From NCBI GenBank assembly GCA_963575745.1, contig CAUYUJ010012836.1, forward strand, positions 189,906-242,405: a stretch of DNA of 52,500 nt, read 5' to 3'. Below the pieces are notes generated by a model. That model saw nothing but the letters and a program-made list of their open reading frames with translations, made no database searches and was not told the DNA's origin. Every line of letters starts with the position of its first letter. The stretch's first letter is position 1. The DNA comes from Prorocentrum cordatum (Eukaryota > Sar > Dinophyceae > Prorocentrales > Prorocentraceae). Both the position numbers and the translations under genes were made by a program. Of the stretch, positions 26,665-35,483 are shown in pieces.

Positions 26665-26712
26665 TCTCTGGAGTTCGGTTCCCCTCCCGGCAGACGGGGC
26701 CGCCGTTCTCTT
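26665..26712 (+). repeat. Dispersed 50-bp segment, copy 1
   Basis: TCTCTGGAGTTCGGTTCCCC followed by GGCAGACGGGGCCGCCGT; a close copy is at 32387-32434. Both copies sit next to (TCC)n tracts. This one lies about 50 bp upstream of the DinoSL relic. Confidence 0.7.
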
Positions 26713-26763
26713 CCCCCTCCTCCCCTCCTCCTCCTCCTCCTCCTCCTCCTCCTCCTCCTCCTA

Positions 26764-26785
26764 GCCGTTGCCATTTTGGCTCAAG
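26764..26785 (+). other. Dinoflagellate spliced-leader (DinoSL) relic
   Basis: After (TCC)nTAG the sequence reads CCGTTGCC then ATTTTGGCTCAAG. This matches the conserved 22-nt DinoSL (CCGTAGCC then ATTTTGGCTCAAG) with one T-for-A change. SL relics in genomic DNA mark sequence that was trans-spliced, reverse transcribed and reintegrated. It sits 110 nt upstream of the LINE ORF1 start. The preceding polypyrimidine-AG is itself a plausible trans-splice acceptor. Confidence 0.92.
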
Positions 26786-26895
26786 TGCGATTGGGGCGAT
26801 TGCACAAGAGCGGGCAGCTCACTTCAGTGAACGATTCGGGTGTCGGGCCTGGGCGGACATCCTTCTGTGTCTCTCCGCGACATTTTGTCAGCGCC

Positions 26896-28493
26896 ATGTC
26901 GGGATCTGCAGCCGAAGCCATGGAAAAGGGCATCAAGGAGATGCTCATGACGATGGATAGCATGAACACCACCTTCTCATCGCAGCTCGCGGGAATCAAC
27001 TCGGCGATAGCAGAGATCCCACTGATCAAGAGCCAACTCGAGGAGCAGACAGTCCAGAACGCCGCGATCACCGCCCGCCTGGACACTCTAGAGGCCAAGG
27101 GCATAACTGCTTTTGCCGAAGGGCAAATGCAGGCAACTATCCAGCAGCTCGAGTCCAAGATCTGCTCCCTTTCCAGTATCGCAGGTTCGAGTGCCAGCAG
27201 TGTGCACTCCTTCGGCCTGTCCTCGCAAGGCGTCAAGCGCTCCCGCTCCGAGACCGCGGGCCACCACCACAGCAGACACGAAGATCCTCTCAACGCCTCT
27301 TCCCGTGACCGATGCAAAGTGTGGGTCAGCGGCTTCGTCTCCCCGATGCTCGGCGCCACGCTCGAGGAGCACGGCAAGAACCTCCTCGGCCTGATTCCCT
27401 CCCACCATTCTGATGGCGCCACGATCAGGGGCTACAACCTCAACAAGTCCTACATCATCAAGTTCAGAACCGAAAAGGCGGCCACCGCCTTCATCGACTA
27501 CCACCGCGCGGCGGGCATCCAGTTCCAGGATCGGGCGATCAGCGCCGCGATCACCCTGCGCGTCCGCTACGACGCACCCTCGGAGATGTGAGCATTCTTT
27601 TATTTTTTTTTTGCGCTTTCGGCGGAACGCCCCTCCCCCCCCCTCCCCCCCCCCCCTAGAGAAGTTCCGGGCTGATTTTGGCACCTGCTTCAATCGATCC
27701 GACGAACTACAGGGGCCGGCGCCCCCCCCCCCTCCCCCCCGTAGAAACTCGAATCGCTGATGTGTGCAACTGTGCGCATTTTATCGTGCTACTTTTCTGG
27801 AACCACAACGAAAGGGCTCAGGGGCGCCGGACCCGATCGCCAGAATGCATGCCTCCGGCTGGGCCCTCCCCTGTTATGCCAGCGACGGCCTCGTGGAATC
27901 ATGAATAGGTGATCCCTAGCAATTCTGGCACAGGCTTGCCAAATCACGCGTAGCCTTGGCGCAGCCCCGCGCAGCCGCTGCGCGATTCCCCCATGGGGGG
28001 TCCCCCCTAGGATTCCCTCATCGGCATCTCCCACAGGATTCCCCACATGATTCAATCGGAGGCATTGACTACGGGCCGAGAGCCGGGCCCCCCCCCCTCC
28101 CCCCCATGCGCATAAAGCCAGAACCCAAAATAAAAAAATGCTCACGATCCGCAAAAAGAACAAGTACCTGGGCAAGCTGTGGCAGGCTGTCACCAGCGCT
28201 ATGAAGCGCGACGGCAAGTGGAAGGACGGATGCACAATTGGCTCCAAGGGCTTCAAGGGCATCCTCTACCTAAGGTAAAACGACTGCCTCTTCATCCTCT
28301 TCCAGCTTTCGACGACGGATCGGAACCAGTTCGAATGCAAGCCGCACAAAGAGAACCTGGTCAAGTACGGCATCGGCCCGACCGCCGCTGCTGCCATGAT
28401 AGCAGCCGCCATGGAAAAGGATTCCACCCCGCCCGAACCGAGATCTGATTTGCAGCCAGAGTTTGTTCAGCGCCTCCACTGCAGCCATGATGA
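26896..28493 (+). pseudogene. LINE ORF1 (RNA-binding protein), interrupted
   Basis: Start ATG 26896 (MSGSAAEAMEKG). The first half (26920-27180) is a heptad-rich coiled coil, as in trimeric L1-type ORF1 proteins. An RRM-like region follows (27320-27580; CKVWVSGF, SYIIKFRTEKAATAF). The frame enters the inserted transposon and stops at 27589-27591. After the insert, the same frame resumes with IRKKNKYLGKLWQAV and WKDG...GSKGFKGILYL (28147 on), the expected next block. It then meets TAA 28276-28278 and continues open in the same frame (NDCLFILFQL, KPHKENLVKYGI). Removing the insert with one GAT copy leaves the codon phase intact (561 nt). ORF2 starts in the -1 frame. Confidence 0.8.
27588..28145. 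mobile_element. 558-bp inverted-repeat (MITE-like) transposon in LINE ORF1
   Basis: The left terminus GTGAGCATTCTTTTATTTT (27588-27606) matches the reverse complement of the right terminus (28127-28145) at 18 of 19 positions. GAT flanks both sides (27585-27587, 28146-28148), giving a 3-bp target duplication. The interior is non-coding with poly-C runs (27630-27655, 27721-27740, 28090-28105) and no transposase. The terminus begins GTGAGC, a good splice donor, but the other end is CAC, not AG. Confidence 0.88.
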
Positions 28494-30005
28494 GATGGAA
28501 ATGATCATGGACGCCTGCTCGGACGGCGGGTTGTTCTATTCCTCCTCGTCTTCGGGGTCTCCTCCTGTTCGTCTCAGGCCAGCAGTGCCAGCTCTTCCCT
28601 GCCCGACAAACCTTTCAGTTTCTCTGATTATTTCTCTATCACAACGTGGAATGTGCATACCTTCCTTGGTTCCGTGTCGTCGCCGATTCAGCCGATCGCC
28701 AACGCGATGTCGAAATTTCGCAAACTCACTCCGAAATGCGCCGTCATCGTTCTTCAAGACACGCGTGGTTCTCAAGAGGACCTGGAGCATTTGAAAAGGG
28801 AGATCGAGGGTCTACACGCTTACGGCGCCTTCATTTCCTGTGGCATCAAAGGTGGGAATGCTATCCCTACCAATCCTCGTTTTGCCTCTGGCCTCTGCGA
28901 TATTCAGCATCGCGTACTTCGGCGGGGTCGAGTGCGCGAGCTTGTGCTGCGGGGGCAGCATGGCGCTGCGCAGATCATTAATGCGCATCTCGATCCCAGT
29001 CTGCCCGTCTCCGCTCGCCAACGCATACTTCGATTCATCAAGTCTCGTTCTCTGTCTCCCACGCATGGTATCTCTTTCCTCCTGGGCGACTTCAATGTCT
29101 GTGCTCTCGGCGAAGGGCGCGCCCAGATCGGCGGCGACGCCGCCTTTCACACTCATGGTCTCGCCATATATCTCGCTCGTCTTTTCCTTGGCCACGCCGA
29201 AGTTTCGCAGACAGCCTGCGCGCGCAGACGTACCCATATTCACGACAACCGGCGTTCTATAGTATCTATTGCACGCTTGGATAGAATATGCACCAACGTG
29301 TTTAGCGCGTCGCTGGTGGATCTGCAGGCCAACTCGCTTGCGCTTGCTGCAGCTTGTGATCTGGAGTGGCCATCATATCACGTTCCAGTCTGTCTCGCGC
29401 TCTCTCCCTTCCAGGCTTCGGGACCTCCCCGAATTGTTTCCTGGGTGAGCAGACATATATCATGTCCTCGGGCCGTGGAACAAGTTCTTGGGCAAGTTCC
29501 CCCTCTTTTTCCCGATCCCGCTCTCGCTGTGTTTGAGATTGAAGGTGTTATCCGAGCCGCAGCTCAGGTCGTCAGAGCCGACCTCGAGTTGCGAGAGGCC
29601 GAATCCTTGCCCGAGAAACTTTCATGGACTCTTGCTGCGCATCGGGCGATGCAGTTCGGTCCACCTGCACGAATAAGGAGAGCCCTCCGTGCCCACCCCT
29701 ACCTGGCACGCTTCATTGACCGCTCCGACCCCTGCTGGACTGACGCGGCAGGTTTTCGTACATGGCTCGACCGTCTTGCCGCGGATCACATCCAGAGCAT
29801 GATGGACGAAGTCGGCGCAGACCCGCACGTGCACCCTAACAAGAAGTCTTCCTCTAAGCAGCGTCTTAGCGAATATATGTCTGCCTGGTCTGGGGGCCAT
29901 CGCCGCGCGGCGTTGGCTGGGGTCGCCGACCCCTCGGGAGAACGCATTTCGGATCTAAAGTTCGCTGCTGACCATCTCGCTGCCCATTGGGGAGGGGGAT
30001 CATAG
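28494..30005 (+). pseudogene. LINE ORF2: AP-type endonuclease region
   Basis: The frame opens at 28494; the endonuclease begins with TTWNVHTFLG (28641). Motifs in order: VIVLQDTRG, INAHLDP, FLLGDFNV, RLDRICTN, and SYHVPVCLAL, the family's SDHxPV motif with the key Asp replaced by Tyr. This is the exonuclease/endonuclease/phosphatase fold that nicks target DNA for target-primed reverse transcription. After it, a linker runs to TAG 30003-30005. The reading then continues in other frames, so ORF2 is broken. The Asp-to-Tyr change would probably abolish cleavage even without the frameshifts. Confidence 0.85.
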
Positions 30006-31349
30006 CTTGGAAGAAGGCTCTCCAGGGGCCCGTGAACAGCTCGGACAACATGTTGCCCCCGATCCTGGACACTTTCTGGGACATCTGTTTTGCAGAATTT
30101 TGCGAGCGCGCCGCCGAGGTTCGCGACTCCGGAGTCGGCCCCGATGGTACCCCGTATTCTGGCTGGGCAGAATCACGCCACATTGGTCTCCGTCTACTTC
30201 GCGGCCTTTACCTTTTCCCTATTGCGCGGCGTTGAACTGTCGAGCGACTTCAACTTTTGTCAGGCCATCTTCCCGGCCAAGGGTCGACGACAATGATGAG
30301 ATCAGCGGCGTGCGTCGGATGCCTGCGGTTACTCGACCGATCGGCCTCTCCAACAGCGACAGTAAGTCGATATCCAGAACCTTCAATTACTCGTTCTCCC
30401 AGCTCTGTTGTGAAACTGCCATCAGTGAACAAAGGGGTTTCGTTAGGAATAGAAATATGAACGACAACCTCCTGAACCTTGAATCCTGGGCGCTCCAATG
30501 GCATTGCCAAATGGGTGTCTTATCTACTGGGTTCGCCTTCTTCGATGTCCGTGCCGCCTTCCCCAGCATCCCCCTCTCCATGCTCTGGTGGGTCTTGGGA
30601 GCCGTGAGCGCACCGTCGTTTATCACCTCCGCCGTTCGGAAGTTATATCATCGCGTCTTGGTTGGCACCAATTTCTGTGGGATTCGTAAACCTGGTTTCT
30701 GGGCCCTTAGAGGCATCGAACAAGGCTGCCCTTTTTGTCGGGGTCGCTCTTGTGTCTCGGGTTCGACCCATTCTTGAGATATGTGCAGTTCATTTTGCCG
30801 CCGCAGTTAGGAGAGCCGGGTGCGTTCGCAGACGACGCTGGGGCGGCCAGCTCCGACATTTTTGCCGCCCTCGTTCTCGTCCTGCCCGCGCGGGAGCTGG
30901 CCGCCAGTGCTGCGGGATTGCGCATGGGCGCCGCCAAAACCATCATTGTCTTGGTTCACCCGATGACGAATGACGAGTTTTCTTTTCGTCTTCGGCAGTA
31001 TGGCATCCCGCAGGGCGGGTTAATCTTTTAGCATGCCGCCAAGTATTTAGGCATCGTTGTCGGACCTGGGGGGTCTCAGGAGAGTTGGGTCGCGCACGCC
31101 GCCAAATGTCTCGAGCGGAGTCGTGGTATCCAAGGGCTTGGACTGGGCCATCCCAAATCTATCGCTCGATACCATATGTATGCCATCACCGTTCTTTCCC
31201 ATGTCTCCCAGTTATACTTCCCTTCCGCCTTTGCTGCCGAGGACACGTCCCTTCAAATCCTTTCCAAAGTGTCCCGCAATGCCACCCCCTCCGATCTCAT
31301 TCGTAACCTGAAGACCCTCGGCTATAAAATTGGAGCAAGAGAATTTTGA
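30006..31349 (+). pseudogene. LINE ORF2: reverse transcriptase region, frameshifted
   Basis: Fragments in successive frames: VGPDGTPYSGWA (30137 on, frame of 29987), then FVRNRNMNDNLL, FFDVRAAFPSI (Asp codon 30544) and RGIEQGCPF in the frame of 30007, then AFADDAG (FADD 30825-30836) and, past an in-frame TAG at 31029-31031, AAKYLGIVVGP in the frame of 30735, ending TGA 31347-31349. These are the fingers, palm (A and C) and thumb motifs of LINE-type RT. At least three frameshifts make it non-functional. Confidence 0.82.
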
Positions 31350-32386
31350 TGCTGCCGCACGTGCCGCCATGTTCCGTGCTGCCATGACTTCTCGGGCATT
31401 CCATCAGGCCGTGGAGCGACTGCCATCATTCGCCGACTCGGACGGGCGCCAGATCACACGCGCAGTGAACCCCTGGTGGCAGAAGAGCATCACCGTATCT
31501 TCGTGGAACAACTCTGCGCTCATGAGCCAGATCCCGCGACCCCCCCCAATTTGGATATCCCCGGTTTCAACATAAAGCTGAGCGTGCCCTGCTGTGCAAT
31601 AGAAAATGGAATCCCCATGAGTTTCTTTTTCGACCGGCTGTCTCATTTCCGCCCGCAGACCACTCGTGCGGATGCAGGCAAGGTCTTTTTGTTCTGGATC
31701 CTAGTTGCTGACCTTGCCCCGCCCTTCCTCGCCTCCTCTTGCCTGAAAGCGGTCAGCAACTCGTGGTGTACCGCTGGCAGGTTTAGAGGGCCCACTAAGG
31801 AGTGTCCCATAGTGTAGCGAGCCTGGACAAGATAAACTTCTGCATGTAGTCAGTTGTGATTGTGTTACCCGCCTTCTGAGGGCCCATCTCCCGTTCCTTC
31901 CCAATGAGGTTGAGACTGGTCTGAATGTTGTGTATATATCCCTGTTTCCCTTTTTCCACCGATCACGTGCTCTCTCTAGCTATATATGTATATATACACA
32001 CACACCTTGCACAGTGAGTGTCGCTGTGCAAAAGGCACAGAAGGAGGCAGGGCTGCCTTCGCTCGGGCCGCCGCGGTCCGCCTGCGGCAAACCGCCAGGC
32101 GCGCCCCCGCCCTTGCTGCTCTCTTGAGGGGACGTGGGGAGCCTGCCAGGTATTGAATTAGGGTCGGGTCGGCCTAAATCTTTGCCTTCCTTAGCCCCGT
32201 GCCCTCCTCCTTTTCCCCCTCCTCCTCCTCCTCCTCCTTTTTCCTCCTCCTCCTCCTCCTCCTTCCTCCTCCTCCTCCTCCTCCTCCTCCTCCTCCTCCT
32301 CCTTCTCCTCCTCCCCCTCCTCCTCCCCCTCCTCCTCCTCCTCCTCCTCCTCCTCCTCCTCCTCTTCTCTCTCACTCTTTCTCTCT
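31350..32386. other. LINE 3' remnant and intronic low-complexity sequence
   Basis: 31350-31700 still looks coding-derived in places (WNPHEFLFRP in one frame) but cannot be placed. A TATATATGTATATATACACAC stretch lies near 31980-32003 and a long (TCC)n tract at 32213-32365, followed by (CT)n. No gene. Confidence 0.5.
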
Positions 32387-32434
32387 CTCTGGAGTTCGGT
32401 TCCGCGCCGTTCCCCGGCAGGCGGGGCCGCCGTG
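32387..32434 (+). repeat. Dispersed 50-bp segment, copy 2
   Basis: CTCTGGAGTTCGGTTCC followed by CCGGCAGGCGGGGCCGCC, matching 26665-26712. It also lies beside (TCC)n, but here downstream of it. Confidence 0.7.
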
Positions 32435-32839
32435 CTCTCTTCCTCGCGCGGCCCCCCCCGCCCACGGGGCAGGGGGCGACCCCCGGCACCCCGAAGCGCG
32501 GTCGGGCCGCAGGCCCAGGCGGCGCCCGCGCCCCGAGCCGGAGGGTTCGGGTTGACCCAATACGGGGGCCAGCGACAAGGGGGCGGCGCAATAGATTTGG
32601 GGCAGACGCCCATGGAAGATGCGGGAAGAATATGGGGAGTGTGGGGGGGGGAACATGCGGAAACATAAGGGGAATCCTGGGACTTGTGTGTATTTGTTTG
32701 CGTGGCCCTGGGCTCCTTTAGAGGAGGACGTCGGCGGGGCCCTGCTGCGGACGGAGCTCGGGTTGACCCACAAAGGGGTCCAGGCGACAAGTGGGTGGTG
32801 CAACAGATCTGGCGCAATAGGTTTGTTGGGCGGCAATGC

Positions 32840-32981
32840 ACATGACTAACGACTCGGAGGTCTGCGCGGATTTTTCGGATTGGCGTTGGGGCCCCCTGGC
32901 GACGCGCATTGGGCGCCGCCCCCGGCGCGCTCCGCGCGCCAGGGACGGGGGTCCAGCGCGAGCGGACCTCCTAGTTGTCAT
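32840..32981. repeat. Fold-back family member, truncated right arm
   Basis: The left arm ACTCGGAGGTCTGCGCGGAT...GCGTTGGGGCCCCCTGGCG is answered by CGCCAGGGACGGGGG...GCGGACCTCCTAGTTGTCAT, with part of the right arm missing. The arm sequence is shared with 35163-35215 and with the large fold-back at 35216-35483. Confidence 0.6.
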
Positions 32982-33153
32982 GGGGTCGGAGGATCGCGAC
33001 GCATCGCCGATGCATCGCCGATGCGGATCGATGTGGGGCCCGATTTACTTCACGTCGACGTCGCCGATACACCGCTCACGTCGACGATGCATCGCAGGTG
33101 CATCTCCGATGCATCGCCGATGTATCGGCGATGCGGTGCGATCCTCCGACCCC
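32982..33153. mobile_element. 172-bp inverted-repeat element with GATGCATCGCC interior
   Basis: A 30-bp left terminus GGGGTCGGAGGATCGC... (32982-33011) matches the right terminus (33124-33153) at 28 of 30 positions. TCAT lies on both sides (32978-32981, 33154-33157), a candidate 4-bp target duplication. The interior repeats GATGCATCGCC in both orientations. It lies 70 bp upstream of a chlH exon. Confidence 0.75.
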
Positions 33154-33222
33154 TCATTTATTCCGACCCCATCTAGGAGGCCTCTGATTCTCCTCCCCCC
33201 TCCCCCCTTCGCTGCGGGGGAG

Positions 33223-33330
33223 GAGCAGCTGCAGGAGCAGTTCCTGACAAGGAAAGGGTTCGCCCTGAGCTCCGACGCCCCTGGCGAGCTGACGGAGTCC
33301 ACGGACCTCTTCAAGTCCGCATTGAGCAAG
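33223..33330 (+). CDS. chlH: Magnesium chelatase subunit H, exon c
   Basis: 36 codons encoding EQLQEQFLTRKGFALSSDAP then GELTESTDLFKSALSK, matching the QLQ.x.(L)SRK.FAF...G...F..AL block that follows the GSYS motif in ChlH. The acceptor is GGGGGAG|GAG and the donor AAG|GCGCCT (GC type). Phase 0. The protein alignment to exons b and d leaves no gap, so the 12.7- and 10.6-kb flanking introns contain no missed exon. A (GAG)n microsatellite starts seven bases into the intron. Confidence 0.9.
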
Positions 33331-33336
33331 GCGCCT

Positions 33337-33485
33337 GAGGAGGAGGAGGAGGAGGAGGAGGAGGAGGAGGAGGAGGAGGGGGAGGGGGAGGGGGAGGGGG
33401 AGGGGGAGGGGAGGGGGAGGAGGAGGAGGGGGGGGGAAGAGGAGGAAGAGGAGGAAGAGGAGGAAGAAGAGGAGGAAGAAGACGA
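33337..33485. repeat. (GAG)n/(GGGGA)n purine tract
   Basis: About 150 bp of GAGGAG, GGGGAG and GAAGAG, on the coding strand directly after the donor site. Confidence 0.9.
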
Positions 33486-33796
33486 ATAATAATAATAAGA
33501 CGAATACTGATAATAATAAGAATAATAATACTATTACGAATAATAATAATAATACGAATGATAATAAGAATAATAAGGCACATAAGAAGAATATGAATAA
33601 TAATAATAATACGAATAATGATAAGAATGATAAGAATACTAAGAATACTAGCAATATAAATACTAATACTAATCAAAATAAGGATACTGATAATACTAAG
33701 AAGAGGAGGAGGAGGAGGAGGCGGATGTGGAGGAGGAGGAGGAGGAGGAGGAAGACTAACTTAAGATTAATAATTGTAATCATAATACAGATAATG

Positions 33797-33850
<54 letters not shown>

Positions 33851-33910
33851 ATATAAATAATAATACTCATCATATTTATAATATTATTATCAATTTATAA
33901 AAAAAAAATC
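33486..33910. repeat. AT-rich AATAAT/GAATAAT microsatellite with (CTA)n
   Basis: AATAATAATAAG-type variants throughout, a GGA island at 33700-33755, and (CTA)n at about 33797-33849. A related AT-rich tract is at 34675-34870. Strikingly AT-rich against the GC-rich surroundings. Confidence 0.9.
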
Positions 33911-34244
33911 ATAATAACAAGTGGCACGTGTGTGCCCAGGCTCATACAATAAGCTGAAGGGGCGTTTGAAGCAGGAGTGACATGCAACAGCGAAGTCGCA
34001 CTCGAGCGCAAGTGGGGTTGCCACACCTTGTGATGTGTGTACCAGGGCCCCCCAGGAAGCCTCAGGAGGCCCGACTTGGATACCAGAAGAGGCTTCAGGA
34101 GGCCCCAGGATTGTGAGTGTTGTGTGTGTGATGTGTGCTTTGTATGGTGCGTGCTTTTTGTGTGTCGTCGGTGTTGTGTGTATGTTATGTTTGTCTAGCG
34201 TGTGATGTGTTGGGCGTGATTTGTGTCTCTGTGTGTGCATGTAG
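33911..34244. other. Intronic sequence, no gene
   Basis: Short GCCCCAGGAGGC pieces (34050-34110) and a GTGTGTGTGATG-rich stretch (34108-34240). No element ends. Confidence 0.5.
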
Positions 34245-34410
34245 TTCTGAAGCCCCAGGAGGCCCCAGGAGGCCCCAGGCGGCCTCAGCAGGCCCAGGAG
34301 AACTCCAGGAGGCTCCGAGGCGGGGTCTGGGGTACCAGAAGGTCCAGAAAGCCCCAGGAGGCCCCAGGAGGTTCCAGGAGGCCCCCAGGAGGCTCCGAGG
34401 AGGGGTCTGG
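34245..34410. repeat. GGCCCCAGGA minisatellite
   Basis: About 10-bp units GCCCCAGGAG, degenerate, interrupted by GGCTCCGAGG(C/A)GGGGTCTGGGG twice (34314-34332, 34391-34411). Confidence 0.8.
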
Positions 34411-34426
34411 GGCTCGATTTTGGGAG

Positions 34427-34616
34427 GATGTCTCAGGCGAAACCGCCATTCTCTGAGAATCGGGGTCAAATTATTGAAATTACCATGTGTTTTTGAAGGT
34501 TTTATGTTAACATGTTGAAATTCCCATGTGTTTTTGGACCCTGACGTCACGATCTGCGTGAGGGGTGCCACCGATTTTCAGAATTTCGAGGATGTCCCGA
34601 GCGAAACGGCCAGAAA
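34427..34616. repeat. Nested direct repeats GGATGTC(T/C)C..GCGAAAC
   Basis: GAGGATGTCTCAGGCGAAAC (34427) is repeated as GAGGATGTCCCGAGCGAAAC (34589 on). Inside, TTGAAATT(A/C)CCATGTG then TTTTTG occurs twice about 40 bp apart (34473, 34513). Could be solo terminal repeats of an unknown element. Confidence 0.55.
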
Positions 34617-34674
34617 AATCGTGGACGACGTGCGCATTAATCGCCTCTGAGCTCTACTCCCTCGGATAGGTGCG

Positions 34675-34870
34675 TATGATAATAATAATAATACGAATCA
34701 TAATCATAATCATAATACTAACAAAATAATAGTAATAATAATAATAGTAATAATTTTAATAACAATAACCATAATAATCATAATAATGATAATAATAATA
34801 ATATTAATAATACATAATCATACTATAAGAATAATAATAGTAATAAGAATAATAATAATCAGAAGAAGAA
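34675..34870. repeat. AT-rich AATAAT/AATCAT microsatellite
   Basis: AATAATAATAATACGAATCA-type sequence, then (GAA)n and (GGA)n to about 34945. Confidence 0.9.
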
Positions 34871-35215
34871 GAAGAAGAAAGAAGAAGAAGAAGAGGAGGA
34901 GGAGGAGGAGGGGGAGGAGGGGGAGGAGGAGGAGGGGGAGGGCCGTCCGTGGGGCAGGAGCGCAGGACAAGGACGACCTGCGTGGCCAGCGCCGCCGCGA
35001 GCAGGCACAGGAATCCGCCGGCGCCAGCTGCAGCACGCAAGGTTCGCCCGCGCCCGGCCGAGGCACGGGGGCGGCAGCGGCCGTGGGGGCCTCATGCTTC
35101 TGCGCCGTGGCGACGCACCGCGGGGCACCAAGTCAGGGGGACGAGCAATGCCAGAAACAGGAAGAGCTCGGAGGTCCGCGCGGATTTCTCGGAGCGGCGC
35201 TCGGCCCCCCTCCCT

Positions 35216-35483
35216 AGCTTGCAGAGGAAGGGGGAGCCCACTCGATACTTGTAGGCATAGGCAGACGAACAATGACATAGACATAGAAACTCGGAGATCC
35301 GCGCGGATTGCTCGGATCGGCGCTGGACCCCCTCTGGCGGCGCCTCTGGCGCCAGGGAGGGGGGTGCAGCGCCGATCCGAGAAATCCGTGTGGACTTCCG
35401 AGTTCTTATGCTTATGTCATGTTTCGTCCTCCTGAGACCGCGGGGCACCGAGTATCAAGTGGGCCCTTTTCGCTCCGCAAGCT
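35216..35483. mobile_element. 268-bp fold-back element (arms about 118 bp)
   Basis: AGCTTGCAGAGG...GGGAGCCCACTCGATACTTG at the left is the imperfect reverse complement of CGAGTATCAAGTGGGCCC...CGCAAGCT at the right. The best-paired inner arms are ACTCGGAGATCCGCGCGGAT... (35289) against ...ATCCGTGTGGACTTCCGAGT (ending 35403), closing on GGCGCCTCTGGCGCC. A half copy of the inner arm lies directly upstream (35163-35215), and a truncated member is at 32840-32981. No coding capacity; it could be a non-autonomous element or the scar of an inverted duplication. Confidence 0.75.

Larger units (their letters stand above)
26764..31700 (+). mobile_element. Decayed non-LTR retrotransposon (LINE) with DinoSL 5' end
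   Basis: ORF1 (coiled coil plus RRM-like) is followed by an endonuclease and a reverse transcriptase, all on the + strand. The 5' end is the DinoSL relic. The 3' end is uncertain: coding-like sequence fades between 31350 and 31800 and no poly-A tail is visible. Multiple frameshifts, an in-frame TAA (28276), an in-frame TAG (31029) and a 558-bp transposon in ORF1 show the copy is dead. Confidence 0.85.
20525..33222 (+). other. chlH intron 2 (12.7 kb), transposon- and satellite-filled
   Basis: Begins GACTTG and ends GGGGGAG. It contains polypyrimidine DNA (20740-21330, 21480-21600), a GTCGCC-rich minisatellite, the TTGCAT array with three insertions, a decayed LINE with DinoSL relic, (TCC)n, a fold-back relative and a 172-bp inverted-repeat element, each listed separately. 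No other host exon was found. Confidence 0.8.

Noticed and set aside
27588-28145. Functional introner in LINE ORF1
   Set aside because: The left end is a good donor but the right end is CAC followed by GAT, with no AG at or near the boundary that restores the frame.
28275-28305. Possible 31-nt GT-AG intron around the TAA in LINE ORF1
   Set aside because: Removing it shifts the frame and stops soon after, whereas the unspliced frame continues with conserved sequence past the TAA; a point nonsense mutation is simpler.
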